DNA of 64,000 bases from Niallia sp. FSL W8-0635 (GTDB lineage: Bacteria > Bacillota > Bacilli > Bacillales > Cytobacillaceae), in assembly GCF_038007965.1 (NCBI RefSeq), contig NZ_JBBOYD010000001.1, positions 4,132,501-4,196,500 on the forward strand. Reading direction: 5' to 3'. Positions within the stretch are counted from its first letter, which is position 1. Every line of letters begins with the position of its first letter. Made by a program: the position numbers and the translations under genes. Shown one piece after another: positions 17,613-25,634 of this stretch. The notes beneath the pieces were generated by a model. The model saw only the letters and a program-made list of their open reading frames with translations, was not told where the DNA came from and made no database searches.

Positions 17613-18472
17613 CTTTCACCCTCCGGCGTATATGGCCAAATGACTGTTGCCTCTGTTGCGTTATCTTTACGTTTTAATGAAACATCTGTGTACATTTCAA
17701 ATAACAATTCCAACCGTTTTTTAATATTTTCCAACCCTGTTCCATGCCCACTTTTTTGCTCAATCGCTCTATCCCCATTATCAGAAACTGTTAATCTCAC
17801 CCAATCGCCATGTCGCTTTAAAGCAATCATCAAATGTTTTTCGCCACGTTTTTTCTCCAAGCCATGCTTAAAGGCATTCTCAACAAGCGTTTGTAACGTA
17901 TAAGACGGCAGCTGTGTTTGATAGGCTCGTTCATCTAGCTCATACGCGATCGTAAGCTTTTTTCCAAAACGTAGCTGCTGAATCGATAAGTAATTGTTTG
18001 TATGGAATAATTCCCTTTCAAATAAGACAAGCGCTGTCTGATCTGCATGCTGATACTTTAAAAATAAAGAAAATTGCTCCATAGCTGTTATGAGATCATC
18101 ATTTCGCTTCAAACGAGCAAGGGACATCATCGCATTTAAACTATTAAACAAAAAATGCGGACGAATCTTTTGACTGAGCTGTTCATACTCCATTTGCTGC
18201 AGCTGCTTTTCTAATTGAATTTGTTTATTCTCCATATGTAAATAATCAAACTCCTGATTAAGTAGTTTCATAATACTCAGCAAGACCAAAGCAATAATCG
18301 GAATTAATAGACCTACTATCAAAATACCAAAAAAAATAACCACAGCAAACAATCCTTTTTCCGTTAAGCATAACGTTTTTTGTTGAAATGAACAATTTTT
18401 TAATATGTCGGTTCTACTGCTTCCCCAAAGGATACAACCGATACTCCCACTTATGCTACATTCCTCTAGCAT
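17609..18472 (-). CDS. LytS/YesM-type sensor histidine kinase with a Cys-containing N-terminus
   Basis: Histidine kinase of 287 residues. One membrane segment (about 41-68) is followed by a coiled linker, the H-box SQKIRPHFLFNSLNAM (His106), and an ATPase domain with VENAFKHGL (Asn199) and DNGDRAIEQKSGHGTGLENIKKRL. The 40 residues before the membrane segment contain four cysteines (5, 13, 27, 35), a spacing that could bind metal or sense redox. There is no extracytoplasmic ligand domain. The start codon lacks a strong ribosome binding site, so the true N-terminus may differ. Confidence 0.88.
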   Translation of the reverse strand: MLEECSISGSIGCILWGSSRTDILKNCSFQQKTLCLTEKGLFAVVIFFGILIVGLLIPIIALVLLSIMKLLNQEFDYLHMENKQIQLEKQLQQMEYEQLSQKIRPHFLFNSLNAMMSLARLKRNDDLITAMEQFSLFLKYQHADQTALVLFERELFHTNNYLSIQQLRFGKKLTIAYELDERAYQTQLPSYTLQTLVENAFKHGLEKKRGEKHLMIALKRHGDWVRLTVSDNGDRAIEQKSGHGTGLENIKKRLELLFEMYTDVSLKRKDNATEATVIWPYTPEGER

Positions 18473-18542
18473 ATAATAATTACTTTCTTCATTCCTAACA
18501 ATTCTGGAACACCGCTGTCTAGGTATAACTCCTAGATCATTA

Positions 18543-19108
18543 TCATTTCATTCTTTCATTCGTTAACTTGTCATAACGAACTTCTAAGCGATTACCATTA
18601 ATCTCAATAGCTTGGCCAGCCTCTTTATTCTCTGCCATTTTTATAATAGATTCCATCTCTTCCGTACTTATGGAAGGGAACGAGGTGTTTTCTTTTGTTT
18701 CTTCTTTTCCTTGTTGTTTAACATCGACCTCGGGATTATTGGTTGAAGGGAATTCAAATAGACATCCTTCACTCCATCAAAAGTAGTGAAATGAACCTCG
18801 TTTTGGTTATCCATTGCGCGCTATTCCATCCTATGGCTCTTTCGTCCTCTATGTCTCCCCTGTCATAAAAGTTAACCATAATTCTTATTGATTGGCCATC
18901 AGCCGCTTGCCAACAAGACCGAACTTTGTTTTATAGAATTCGTAATAATACGTCGGCTCACCAAGCGTAAAATTCCGATGTTCAATAACTGTTTTCTGTT
19001 ATTACTTTAACCAGATAAATCTTTAGATGTGATAGTCGGCTCTTTTTCATCATAGTAACTGGGGTATTTATAGAGTTCCCTTATAAAAGAATCTAGTTCT
19101 GAAGCCAT
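18543..19108 (-). pseudogene. Decayed gene of unknown family
   Basis: On the minus strand an ATG at 19106-19108 with GGAGA upstream opens a frame that starts MASELDSFIRELYKYPSYYD and stops after about 33 codons. Further coding-like pieces follow in other phases: EHRNFTLGEPTYYYEFYKTK, then TTFDGVKDVYL, and a last open stretch rich in Lys/Glu ending in KLTNERMK before a TGA at 18543-18545. These read as one protein broken by several frameshifts and a stop. I do not recognise the family. It fills most of the gap between the kinase and the RpiR gene. Confidence 0.5.
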
Positions 19109-19381
19109 TAAAAAGTTCTCCAGCGTATCTCCCTTCAGGACAAACTTACTACTATTTCGACAAAAAACAGACATTTTCATTTTAAGTAAGTATTAAAGAT
19201 AGCTACCTAAGTACTACTTAGAATTTTTAAATCGTCAATTTAACAACGTCTACCTAAGAAGAATTAACCAATAATATTTGTTTTTCTACAATGCCAGTAT
19301 ACAGAAACTGTAGTATGATAAGAATACAATGATTTTGCAAGAATCGTCCCCAAAAAAATTCTCTCTAGGAGGTGCTGATTA

Positions 19382-20182
19382 GTGACTTTACAAACTTTAA
19401 TAAACAAATACTATAAGCTATTAAACGAAAATGACTTGCATGTTTTAAGTTATGTTAGTCAAAATCTAGAGTTATGTACAGACAAAACTGTTTCAGACAT
19501 TGCCAAACTATGTAACGTCTCACCTTCTACTGTCATTCGGACAACGAAGAAGCTTAACTTTTATGGATATAGTGAATTTCGTTATTTTCTGAAGGAGGAA
19601 GCGGATCGGATAAGAGAGACAAAGGTACCAAATAATCAATATTTTCATAGCTCCACTTTGCTGCAAGATGTAACACAAACGATTAAGTTATTTGATGAGG
19701 ATAAGAGTTTGGACAATATCTATAAGCTATTTTTGGATTCAAATAATATTTTTGCTTATGGAACTGGCTATGGTCAGGATTTAATGCTTAAAGAATTTTA
19801 TCGGTGTCTATTAAATAACAATATCTATTTGAACATCATTCCAAGCAAAACAGAACTAGAATTACTTTCTAATGTCATAACTTCTAATGATTTATTATTA
19901 GTTGCCTCACTATCTGGTAACATAGATTCTATTGATTCGATTATTAAGAATATCTCTGTTAAGAATGTGCCAATTGTATCCATTACTTCTTTTTCAAGAA
20001 ATGAATTATCTTACTTAGCAAAGTATAATCTATATTATCAAGTTTCCAATCTGAATAAAGTGAATAATTTGAATAATTCTTCTTTTTGCACCTTAAATCT
20101 AGTTTTAAGTTTATTGTACGAAGGATTTAATAACTATATTGGCATCCAAGATAATAGTCGCTTGAAAAATATCAGTAATTGA
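19382..20182 (+). CDS. RpiR-family transcriptional regulator
   Basis: RpiR/MurR regulator of 266 residues. The N-terminal helix-turn-helix (about 1-75) contains TVSDIAKLCNVSPSTVIRTTKKLNF; the C-terminal half is a SIS sugar-phosphate-binding domain (about 105-245) with FAYGTGYGQDL and LLVASLSGNIDSI. The start is GTG with AGGAGG upstream. Such proteins sense phosphosugars such as GlcN-6-P or MurNAc-6-P. Nearby are an M20 hydrolase, a PTS IICB and NagB, so it probably controls that amino-sugar set. It is convergent with the hydrolase gene and separated from it by a bidirectional terminator. Confidence 0.9.
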   Translation: MTLQTLINKYYKLLNENDLHVLSYVSQNLELCTDKTVSDIAKLCNVSPSTVIRTTKKLNFYGYSEFRYFLKEEADRIRETKVPNNQYFHSSTLLQDVTQTIKLFDEDKSLDNIYKLFLDSNNIFAYGTGYGQDLMLKEFYRCLLNNNIYLNIIPSKTELELLSNVITSNDLLLVASLSGNIDSIDSIIKNISVKNVPIVSITSFSRNELSYLAKYNLYYQVSNLNKVNNLNNSSFCTLNLVLSLLYEGFNNYIGIQDNSRLKNISN

Positions 20183-20239
20183 AGAACTGCCTATAGTTGT
20201 TTATTTGTTAATGGGGCCACTCATTCTATCAACATTCCT

Positions 20240-20289
20240 AAAAAGGCAAGAGAAGAAAGCTTTCATCATTTTTCTCCACTTGCCTTTTT
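20240..20289. terminator. Bidirectional terminator between the RpiR and M20 genes
   Basis: A perfect 11-bp stem, AAAAAGGCAAG (20240-20250) and CTTGCCTTTTT (20279-20289), provides A/T runs on both sides, serving both convergent genes. The loop holds a further GAAAGCTTTC palindrome. Confidence 0.8.
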
Positions 20290-20306
20290 CCCTTAACTAT
20301 ATAGTC

Positions 20307-21593
20307 TTACTCTTGGTATGTTTCCCATTTCGTTTGCGATTTGCTTATTTCAGATACAATAAACAACATAACTTCAATTCCCTTTTTAATATCCTCATAA
20401 TCTGTCCATTCATCTGGATGATGAGAAATCCCCTCTTTGCTAGGTACATATATTAAATTAGTAGGAACGTATTCAGCCATAATCATAGCATCATGCCCTG
20501 TGCCATTATTAATTATCGTAAAACTATGCCCTAACTCTTTGCAAGCAGTCTCCATCATTTTTAAATTGTCCTTAGCCATTATGGAGGGAGGTGTTGGATT
20601 AGGATAACCTATGCGAGTCATTTCTTTCAATTCTATATCCACATTCGTCTCTGCTTGAATAATTTTTATTTCTTTCATAAACTTCTCATATAAATTTACT
20701 TTGTTAATAATATCCTCATCAAAAATTCTAATCTCAACTGAGGCTTCCACGTATTCAGGAACAAACTGGTGGGAGTTAGGCACGATGTTCAATTCTCCAA
20801 CTGTGCCAGTAATCCCACTGCCTAAATCTTTTATTATTTTATTAACATTTATAACAAATTGAGAGGCTGCAACTAATGCATCTTTTCTGCTTGTCATTGG
20901 TGCAGTCGAGTCTTCTAATTCGCCTTTAAACTTTACTTTATATCTTCCTATTCCAGGAAGATATTCTACTAACCCTATATCTATATTAGTTTTATCAAGC
21001 AGAGGTCCTTGTTCAATATGAAGTTCAATAAAAGCCTTAATAGAATCTTTTGTTCTTTTAGCATCTTCAAAATCGGGAATAAGTCCATATTCTTCCATTG
21101 CTTTTCTTTTTGTTAAACCTTCATCATTTTTGGCAATATCTAGCTCTTCCTCTTTAAATCTTCCAACCAATGCCCGAGAATTGGAAACACCTGTACCTGG
21201 ACCGAAAGTTTGTCCTTCTTCTGCATTCATCGCTATTATTTCAATAGGATAATAATGTTCCACCTTATTTTCATGAAATACCCTAAGAATCTCTAAAGCA
21301 GCCACCACTCCTGCGACACCATCAAAGGCTCCGCCATTTTTGACAGAATCATAGTGGGAACCAATCATAATAACAGGAGCATCTGGATCTTTGCCTTCTT
21401 TACGTCCAAATAAGGTGGAGAACCCATCCTCCCATACTTCTAAACCGATTTTTTCCATCTCGCTTATTAAATAGTCCTTGGCTATCTTATCTTCCTTAGA
21501 ATAGGATGACCTGGTAACTCCATTGCCAGGTGTTGCAGTAAAGCTTGCTAATGTTTCAATATCCTTTGTTATTCTGTTTAGATTAACTTTCAT
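20307..21593 (-). CDS. M20-family Zn amidohydrolase (N-carbamoyl-amino-acid hydrolase / allantoate amidohydrolase type)
   Basis: Metallo-amidohydrolase of the HyuC/AllC group, 428 residues from the ATG at 21593 (AAAGGGACG upstream; the frame extends to 21614). Metal and active-site motifs are GSHYDSVKNGGAFDGVAGVVAALE (His and Asp ligands), NAEEGQTFGPG, IELHIEQGP and, near the end, NGTGHDAM. Typical substrates are N-carbamoyl-L-amino acids, allantoate or ureidoglycine. It is divergent from the PTS IICB and nagB genes and shares an intergenic region with paired palindromes, so it may act on an N-substituted compound entering the same pathway. Exact substrate unknown. Confidence 0.85.
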   Translation of the reverse strand: MKVNLNRITKDIETLASFTATPGNGVTRSSYSKEDKIAKDYLISEMEKIGLEVWEDGFSTLFGRKEGKDPDAPVIMIGSHYDSVKNGGAFDGVAGVVAALEILRVFHENKVEHYYPIEIIAMNAEEGQTFGPGTGVSNSRALVGRFKEEELDIAKNDEGLTKRKAMEEYGLIPDFEDAKRTKDSIKAFIELHIEQGPLLDKTNIDIGLVEYLPGIGRYKVKFKGELEDSTAPMTSRKDALVAASQFVINVNKIIKDLGSGITGTVGELNIVPNSHQFVPEYVEASVEIRIFDEDIINKVNLYEKFMKEIKIIQAETNVDIELKEMTRIGYPNPTPPSIMAKDNLKMMETACKELGHSFTIINNGTGHDAMIMAEYVPTNLIYVPSKEGISHHPDEWTDYEDIKKGIEVMLFIVSEISKSQTKWETYQE

Positions 21594-21612
21594 TCTATCG
21601 TCCCTTTCAAGC

Positions 21613-21632
21613 ATTCTTATTAGATAGCTATC
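21613..21632. promoter_or_regulatory. Candidate operator, copy 1
   Basis: A 20-bp sequence ending in the palindrome GATAGCTATC lies just upstream of the M20 hydrolase start. It matches 21896-21915 at 19 of 20 positions in the same orientation. Confidence 0.5.
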
Positions 21633-21895
21633 TGAAATAATAGTATCACCGGAAAAACAGGAGGAACAATAGATACCGCAGACTAAGATTTTTCAATCTG
21701 ATTTAGAATAAATGTTCATTTCACAAAAAAAGCTGAAGAAAAATCTTCTGCATATTTCAGAGCAATATGGGAAAAATAGCTATTTGGCTTTAATCTCATA
21801 TGAATTATTATTCACGTTATGATTTTTTGTTCAAATTCGGATTGATTTATATAAATATTCAGATAATATTGTCTGCTATATAACTAAGTGATACC

Positions 21896-21915
21896 ATTCT
21901 TTTTAGATAGCTATC
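21896..21915. promoter_or_regulatory. Candidate operator, copy 2
   Basis: Second copy of the palindrome-ended 20-mer, 283 bp from the first and in front of the PTS IICB gene. The duplication in a divergent promoter region suggests binding sites for one regulator, possibly the nearby RpiR protein. Confidence 0.5.
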
Positions 21916-21972
21916 CACAGGAATGAAAATGTTTGACATTAGCAAGTAAACTTACAAAAAATAGTAGGGGGT

Positions 21973-22104
21973 GTGGCAAGCAAACAAAAAAGCTGTAACG
22001 TAAGAAAATTATTAGAGCAAGGATCTTATTTTCCTTACTTTGAACCTCCTAGTATGAAAAAAGTTCAATCGCATATTTTAATTAGTGATAATAATCAGTA
22101 CTAA
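21973..22104 (+). CDS. Possible small ORF, 43 residues
   Basis: A GTG-started frame encodes a small basic protein beginning MASKQKSCNVRKLLEQG and ending ISDNNQY. The G-rich stretch at 21967-21971 is too close to the start to be an ideal ribosome binding site. It lies between the paired palindromes and the PTS IICB gene. No family recognised; it may be chance or a leader peptide. Confidence 0.22.
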   Translation: MASKQKSCNVRKLLEQGSYFPYFEPPSMKKVQSHILISDNNQY

Positions 22105-22247
22105 CTTTAAGGTAGATAATATTTATCTATGACTATTAATTTCGTTTTTTATTATCTAAATATTCAGTTTTATAAGAGGGATTTCTTTCATAAAACATTA
22201 GATACAATCGTCAAAGCCAAATATCTAAATGAACAGAGGTGGGAGAT

Positions 22248-23879
22248 TTGAGAACTAGTATTCAAAAGCTTGGAAAAACCCTAATGGGGCCATTATCCAT
22301 CATTGTAGCTTCAGGTTTGCTCTTAGGAATTGTATCTATCTTGCAAAATCCAGATCTAGTTGGCGAGACGATATCAAATGCTACTGTGATTCAAAATTTC
22401 ATCGGTGGCGTTAGAGCCATTGTTTCCATGATGTTTGGTTTGCTTCCTATTTTATTTGCCATTTCTGTCGCGACTGGCATGGCGAAAGAAGATAGGGAAA
22501 TAGCCGGTTTTTCAGTAGTAATAGGGTTCGTCATATTTCATGTAGTAATTAGTTATTTATTGTCATTAAACAATATCACTAGTGAAACTACTTCTGTTGA
22601 ATACTTGATGAATCTTGGCAATACTCAAGTCCAGGCATTTGAAATATCCTCTGCTTACGAGCAAATGCTAGGCATTTTCACGTATCGAATGGGCATTTTT
22701 GCTGGTATCTTAGTAGGTTTATGGACTGCTTTTATTCATAATAGATACCATACGAAACAGCTGCCTACAGCACTCAGCTTCTTTAGTGGCAATCGTTTTG
22801 TGCCAATCGTCATTATTGTCACAATTCCATTTATATCTATTATTTCTTACTTTATTTGGCCATATTTTAACACTTTTATTAATGGCTTAGGTGGTTTAAT
22901 CAGCAAATCTGGGATTATCGGAACTTTTATGTATGGTTTTTCCGAAAGAATACTTATTCCTACAGGGTTGCATCATGTTCTAAATCAGTTAATTCGTTTT
23001 ACACCGATTGGCGGAACCGCAGTCGTTGACGGGGAAACAGTATCTGGGGCCTTATCGATCTTTAACGCAGTACTATCATCGCCAAATCCTGATATTGACA
23101 TATTACGAGAATCTACTCGTTTCTTAACACAAGGTTACCATCCATTCATGCTATTTGGATTGCCTGCTGCATGTTATGCCATGTACAAAACCGCTTATTT
23201 TGAAAATCGCCCAAAAATTAAAGGGATGCTAATCGCCGCTGCAGCTACATCATTCACTACTGGTATAACAGAGCCAATCGAATTTGCATTTATCTTTATC
23301 TCTCCAGTCCTATGGCTATTCCATGCATTTATGGCAGGATTATCCTTCATGTTAATGACACTGTTGGATGTTGCCGTCGGAAATGCCGGAGGAGGAATGA
23401 TTGATTTAACCATTTTCGGAATACTACAAGGTGGGTATACAAGATGGTATTTAGTAGTACTTGTTGGTCTTGCTTACGCTGTAATCTACTATTTTGTTTT
23501 TAAATATGTCATCGAGAAAATGAATGTCAAAACACCTGGCAGAACCATCGATTCCGATTCAAGTGAAGAGCCAAAAGATGTCTCTTTCCATTCTGATTCT
23601 TTAGGTGCCAATATCCTTCATGCTTTAGGGGGAAAAGAAAATATCCTAGAAGTGGATAACTGCATCTCGAGATTAAGACTCGTATTAAATGATACATCTA
23701 TTGTAAATGATTCCTTACTAAAGGAAACAGGATCACTAGGATCTGTAAAACTAGATAAGCATAATTTCCAAGTGGTATATGGTCCAAAAGTAGAGCATGC
23801 AGCTCGCTCCTTAAAAAAGGAAATGAAAAATTCTACTGATTCATTCCATACTTCGAACGAAGATAATTTGAACATATAA
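22248..23879 (+). CDS. PTS EIICB permease, glucose/N-acetylglucosamine/maltose superfamily
   Basis: PTS permease of about 543 residues with a IIC domain of about ten membrane segments (LSFFSGNRFVP, PTGLHHVLNQL, GITEPIEFAF) and a C-terminal IIB domain, phosphorylation Cys in EVDNCISRLRLVL. No IIA domain. The TTG at 22248 has AGAGGTGGGAG in front; an in-frame GTG at 22239 lacks a site. The next gene is a glucosamine-6-phosphate deaminase, so an amino sugar is the likely cargo. It resembles the maltose-type permease at 6621-8264 in size and layout. The C-terminal tail beyond IIB is Ser/Asn-rich. Confidence 0.85.
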   Translation: MRTSIQKLGKTLMGPLSIIVASGLLLGIVSILQNPDLVGETISNATVIQNFIGGVRAIVSMMFGLLPILFAISVATGMAKEDREIAGFSVVIGFVIFHVVISYLLSLNNITSETTSVEYLMNLGNTQVQAFEISSAYEQMLGIFTYRMGIFAGILVGLWTAFIHNRYHTKQLPTALSFFSGNRFVPIVIIVTIPFISIISYFIWPYFNTFINGLGGLISKSGIIGTFMYGFSERILIPTGLHHVLNQLIRFTPIGGTAVVDGETVSGALSIFNAVLSSPNPDIDILRESTRFLTQGYHPFMLFGLPAACYAMYKTAYFENRPKIKGMLIAAAATSFTTGITEPIEFAFIFISPVLWLFHAFMAGLSFMLMTLLDVAVGNAGGGMIDLTIFGILQGGYTRWYLVVLVGLAYAVIYYFVFKYVIEKMNVKTPGRTIDSDSSEEPKDVSFHSDSLGANILHALGGKENILEVDNCISRLRLVLNDTSIVNDSLLKETGSLGSVKLDKHNFQVVYGPKVEHAARSLKKEMKNSTDSFHTSNEDNLNI

Positions 23880-23961
23880 AAACATAAATAAATATTATAG
23901 TATAACCTAAAGGAGGCTTAGTTCCATAAAGGCAGTAAATGTCTTTAATGGGAAAAAACAT

Positions 23962-24699
23962 ATGAAAGTATTATTTGTAAAAGATTATGCCGAAATGTCA
24001 GAAAAGGGATATGAACTAATAAAAGAGATAATAGAGACAAAGGAGGAGCCAGTCATATCCATGACTACAGGCGGGACACCAAGAGGGATATTTAAATTAT
24101 TGGTAGAAGATATCCATAATGGATTAGACATTAGTCATACAACCATCATGAATTTGGACGAATACATAGGCCCAAGAGATGCGGCCTATACGGTTAGAAC
24201 CTTTATGTATCAAAACTTATATGATCTGATCAACGTACAGCCTCACAATATATTTTTAATAGATGGGGCAACGGAAGATATAGAAAATGAAATTAATAGA
24301 TATAAAGAAATTCTCCAGTTATATGCTCGGGACATCCAAATATTAGGATTAGGCACAAATGGCCATATAGGTGCTAATGAACCTGGTACTCCCTTTGATT
24401 CAACAATGTTCCTGGCAGAACATACTGAAGCTACCATCCAAAGTACAATGAAAGAATATAATATAGAAAGAAATGATACACCAACACAAATGCTAACCTT
24501 AGGATTTACAGAAATATTAGAAGCAAAAAAAGTAGTGTTGCTTGTATCAGGGAAACATAAAGCAAAGGCAGTAAGGGATTTTTTAGAAGGAGATATTACA
24601 CCAGCTTGTCCCGCTTCCGTGCTTAGGAATTGTGAAAATACCATAGTGATTATTGATGAAGAAGCTGCCTCTTTATTGGATAAGGCTAAATACTTATAA
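23962..24699 (+). CDS. nagB: Glucosamine-6-phosphate deaminase
   Basis: NagB-family deaminase/isomerase of 245 residues: GlcN-6-P to fructose 6-phosphate and ammonia. Conserved blocks are MTTGGTPRGIF (phosphate loop), MNLDEYIG (Asp66), and GLGTNGHIGANEPGTPFDS with catalytic His135 and Glu140. The strong AAAGGAGG at 23910-23917 does not suit the ATG at 23962; it lies 9 nt before an in-frame ATA at 23926, raising the possibility of a 12-residue N-terminal extension or a lost ATG. No NagA is nearby, so the imported sugar may be non-acetylated or be deacylated by another enzyme. Confidence 0.9.
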   Translation: MKVLFVKDYAEMSEKGYELIKEIIETKEEPVISMTTGGTPRGIFKLLVEDIHNGLDISHTTIMNLDEYIGPRDAAYTVRTFMYQNLYDLINVQPHNIFLIDGATEDIENEINRYKEILQLYARDIQILGLGTNGHIGANEPGTPFDSTMFLAEHTEATIQSTMKEYNIERNDTPTQMLTLGFTEILEAKKVVLLVSGKHKAKAVRDFLEGDITPACPASVLRNCENTIVIIDEEAASLLDKAKYL

Positions 24700-24762
24700 T
24701 GTAATCACCCCTTAACAAATGGATGTCCTTTTTCATAGTGCATCTGAATGCTAATCGAGTAG

Positions 24763-24787
24763 GAGGAAGTGGCTCTGCCGCTTCCTC
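24763..24787. terminator. Strong hairpin downstream of nagB
   Basis: GAGGAAGTGGC (24763-24773) pairs with GCCGCTTCCTC (24777-24787) with one G-U pair and a 3-nt loop. No T-run follows immediately, so termination is probable but not certain. Confidence 0.5.
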
Positions 24788-24789
24788 TA

Positions 24790-25083
24790 CATGTATTTCT
24801 CAGATTTTTGTCTTTTTTTGGTCCAATAATATCCTTTTCTTCTACCTCATTCTTGAATCTATTCTGTTCTTCCCGCAGTTGTTTGTATCTACTTGATAAA
24901 CCAAGAGATTTCCCATTCTATTATTTCACCCAAATCCTGTTCTAAGATATACTGTAGGTTACTCTGATCCGCTGTCATCCCTTCTCTATCAAGAATGCTT
25001 TCTAACTTTTCCCCCTGCACTTTTCTAGCAAAAAAGTCATACATATAGTTAAAAGGGTCTTTTTCTTCTAGGGACAGTACCAT
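24790..25083 (-). pseudogene. Truncated, frameshifted gene of unknown family
   Basis: A 64-codon frame (25083 to 24889) contains DPFNYMYDFFARKVQGEKL and ends EIIEWEISWFIK. Directly after its stop, a +1 frame continues as a charged helix starting RYKQLREEQNRFKNEVEEKD, so the gene is probably frameshifted near 24889. Its ATG and first codons are made by hairpin repeat R2 (25065-25111), so the native N-terminus is lost. I do not recognise the family. Confidence 0.45.
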
Positions 25084-25111
25084 TGGCCCTAGAAGTTTAC
25101 AATATGCTAAC
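25065..25111. repeat. Hairpin repeat R2, copy 1
   Basis: A near-perfect inverted repeat (CTTCTAGGG...CCCTAGAAG) followed by AATATGCTAAC. It matches 35700-35746. On its right it abuts the RAYT remnant; on its left it forms the 5' end of the truncated ORF. Confidence 0.7.
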
Positions 25112-25306
25112 TATTCTCGCTTGACTAGGTTAAGGTAATATAACAGATGTCTTCTAACATTCCTTCATTGCCCTCTATTCTTTTGTCATATAACCGTATT
25201 CCAAAGAAATGGCCTGCTAAACGGTATTGGGTGTTATAGTAATGGCATAACGATTATTAATCAGTGCCATTAGCGTTGAAATTGGTACTTCCTTTGAACA
25301 TAATTG
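25112..25306 (-). pseudogene. Decayed RAYT remnant
   Basis: This stretch aligns by eye with 36857-37056 inside the complete RAYT gene. Shared words include GGTTAAGGT near 25126, GTCATA near 25185, TGGCCTGCTAAACGGTAT versus TGGCCAGTTAAACGGTAT, and CATTAGCGTTGAAATTGGTACTTCC versus CATTAGCTTTGAAATGGGTACTTCC (partial words quoted). Frameshifts and missing ends make it non-coding. It corresponds to the central part of the protein, including the region after the HUH motif. Confidence 0.75.
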
Positions 25307-25371
25307 TCCAACCACCAAGGGATAACGCCTCATTTTTCTTTTGATTGGACAGAGATAGATTCACAATAGTA
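25307..25371 (-). pseudogene. Decayed comM remnant joined to the RAYT remnant
   Basis: The minus-strand translation reads TTIVNLSLSNQKKN then EALSLGG, matching ComM residues about 63-76 (VVVNLSPPDQKKNG) and 107-112 (GALSLDG), with the intervening part deleted. It follows the RAYT remnant in the same order and orientation as the intact comM-RAYT pair at 36.7-38.8 kb. Confidence 0.7.
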
Positions 25372-25407
25372 GTAAATTGAAAAAACAGGGAAATAAACAA
25401 TCGGTTT

Positions 25408-25622
25408 TCCTGCCAAAATGAATTAAAAAAAGAAGACAACAACATAACTGCTGTACTTCTTCTTTAACAAAATATTAATACAATCACACAAACTCTCCCG
25501 TGAAACAATATTATTCGAGGCATCTCTGTGTACCATACATCTCGATTCGCTATTTAAATTTATCAATTCATACAATCTAACTCTCTATCAATCTCCGACA
25601 AATTATAGGACCTCACTATAGC
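25408..25622. repeat. Composite repeat R1/R3, copy 1
   Basis: Begins with TTCCTGCCAAAATGAA and an AAGAAG...CTTCTT hairpin (R3, about 25429-25464), continues with sequence shared with 39030-39127, and ends with the R1 block (about 25563-25622) in a diverged form. The same modules occur in order at 38975-39292. R1 is the upstream region of the small toxin gene at 39493-39639. Confidence 0.65.
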
Positions 25623-25634
25623 CAATATCCCCAT

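Noticed and set aside
20205..20456. 83-codon plus-strand ORF after the RpiR gene
   Set aside because: It runs through the bidirectional terminator and the 3' end of the M20 gene on the opposite strand; a shadow frame.
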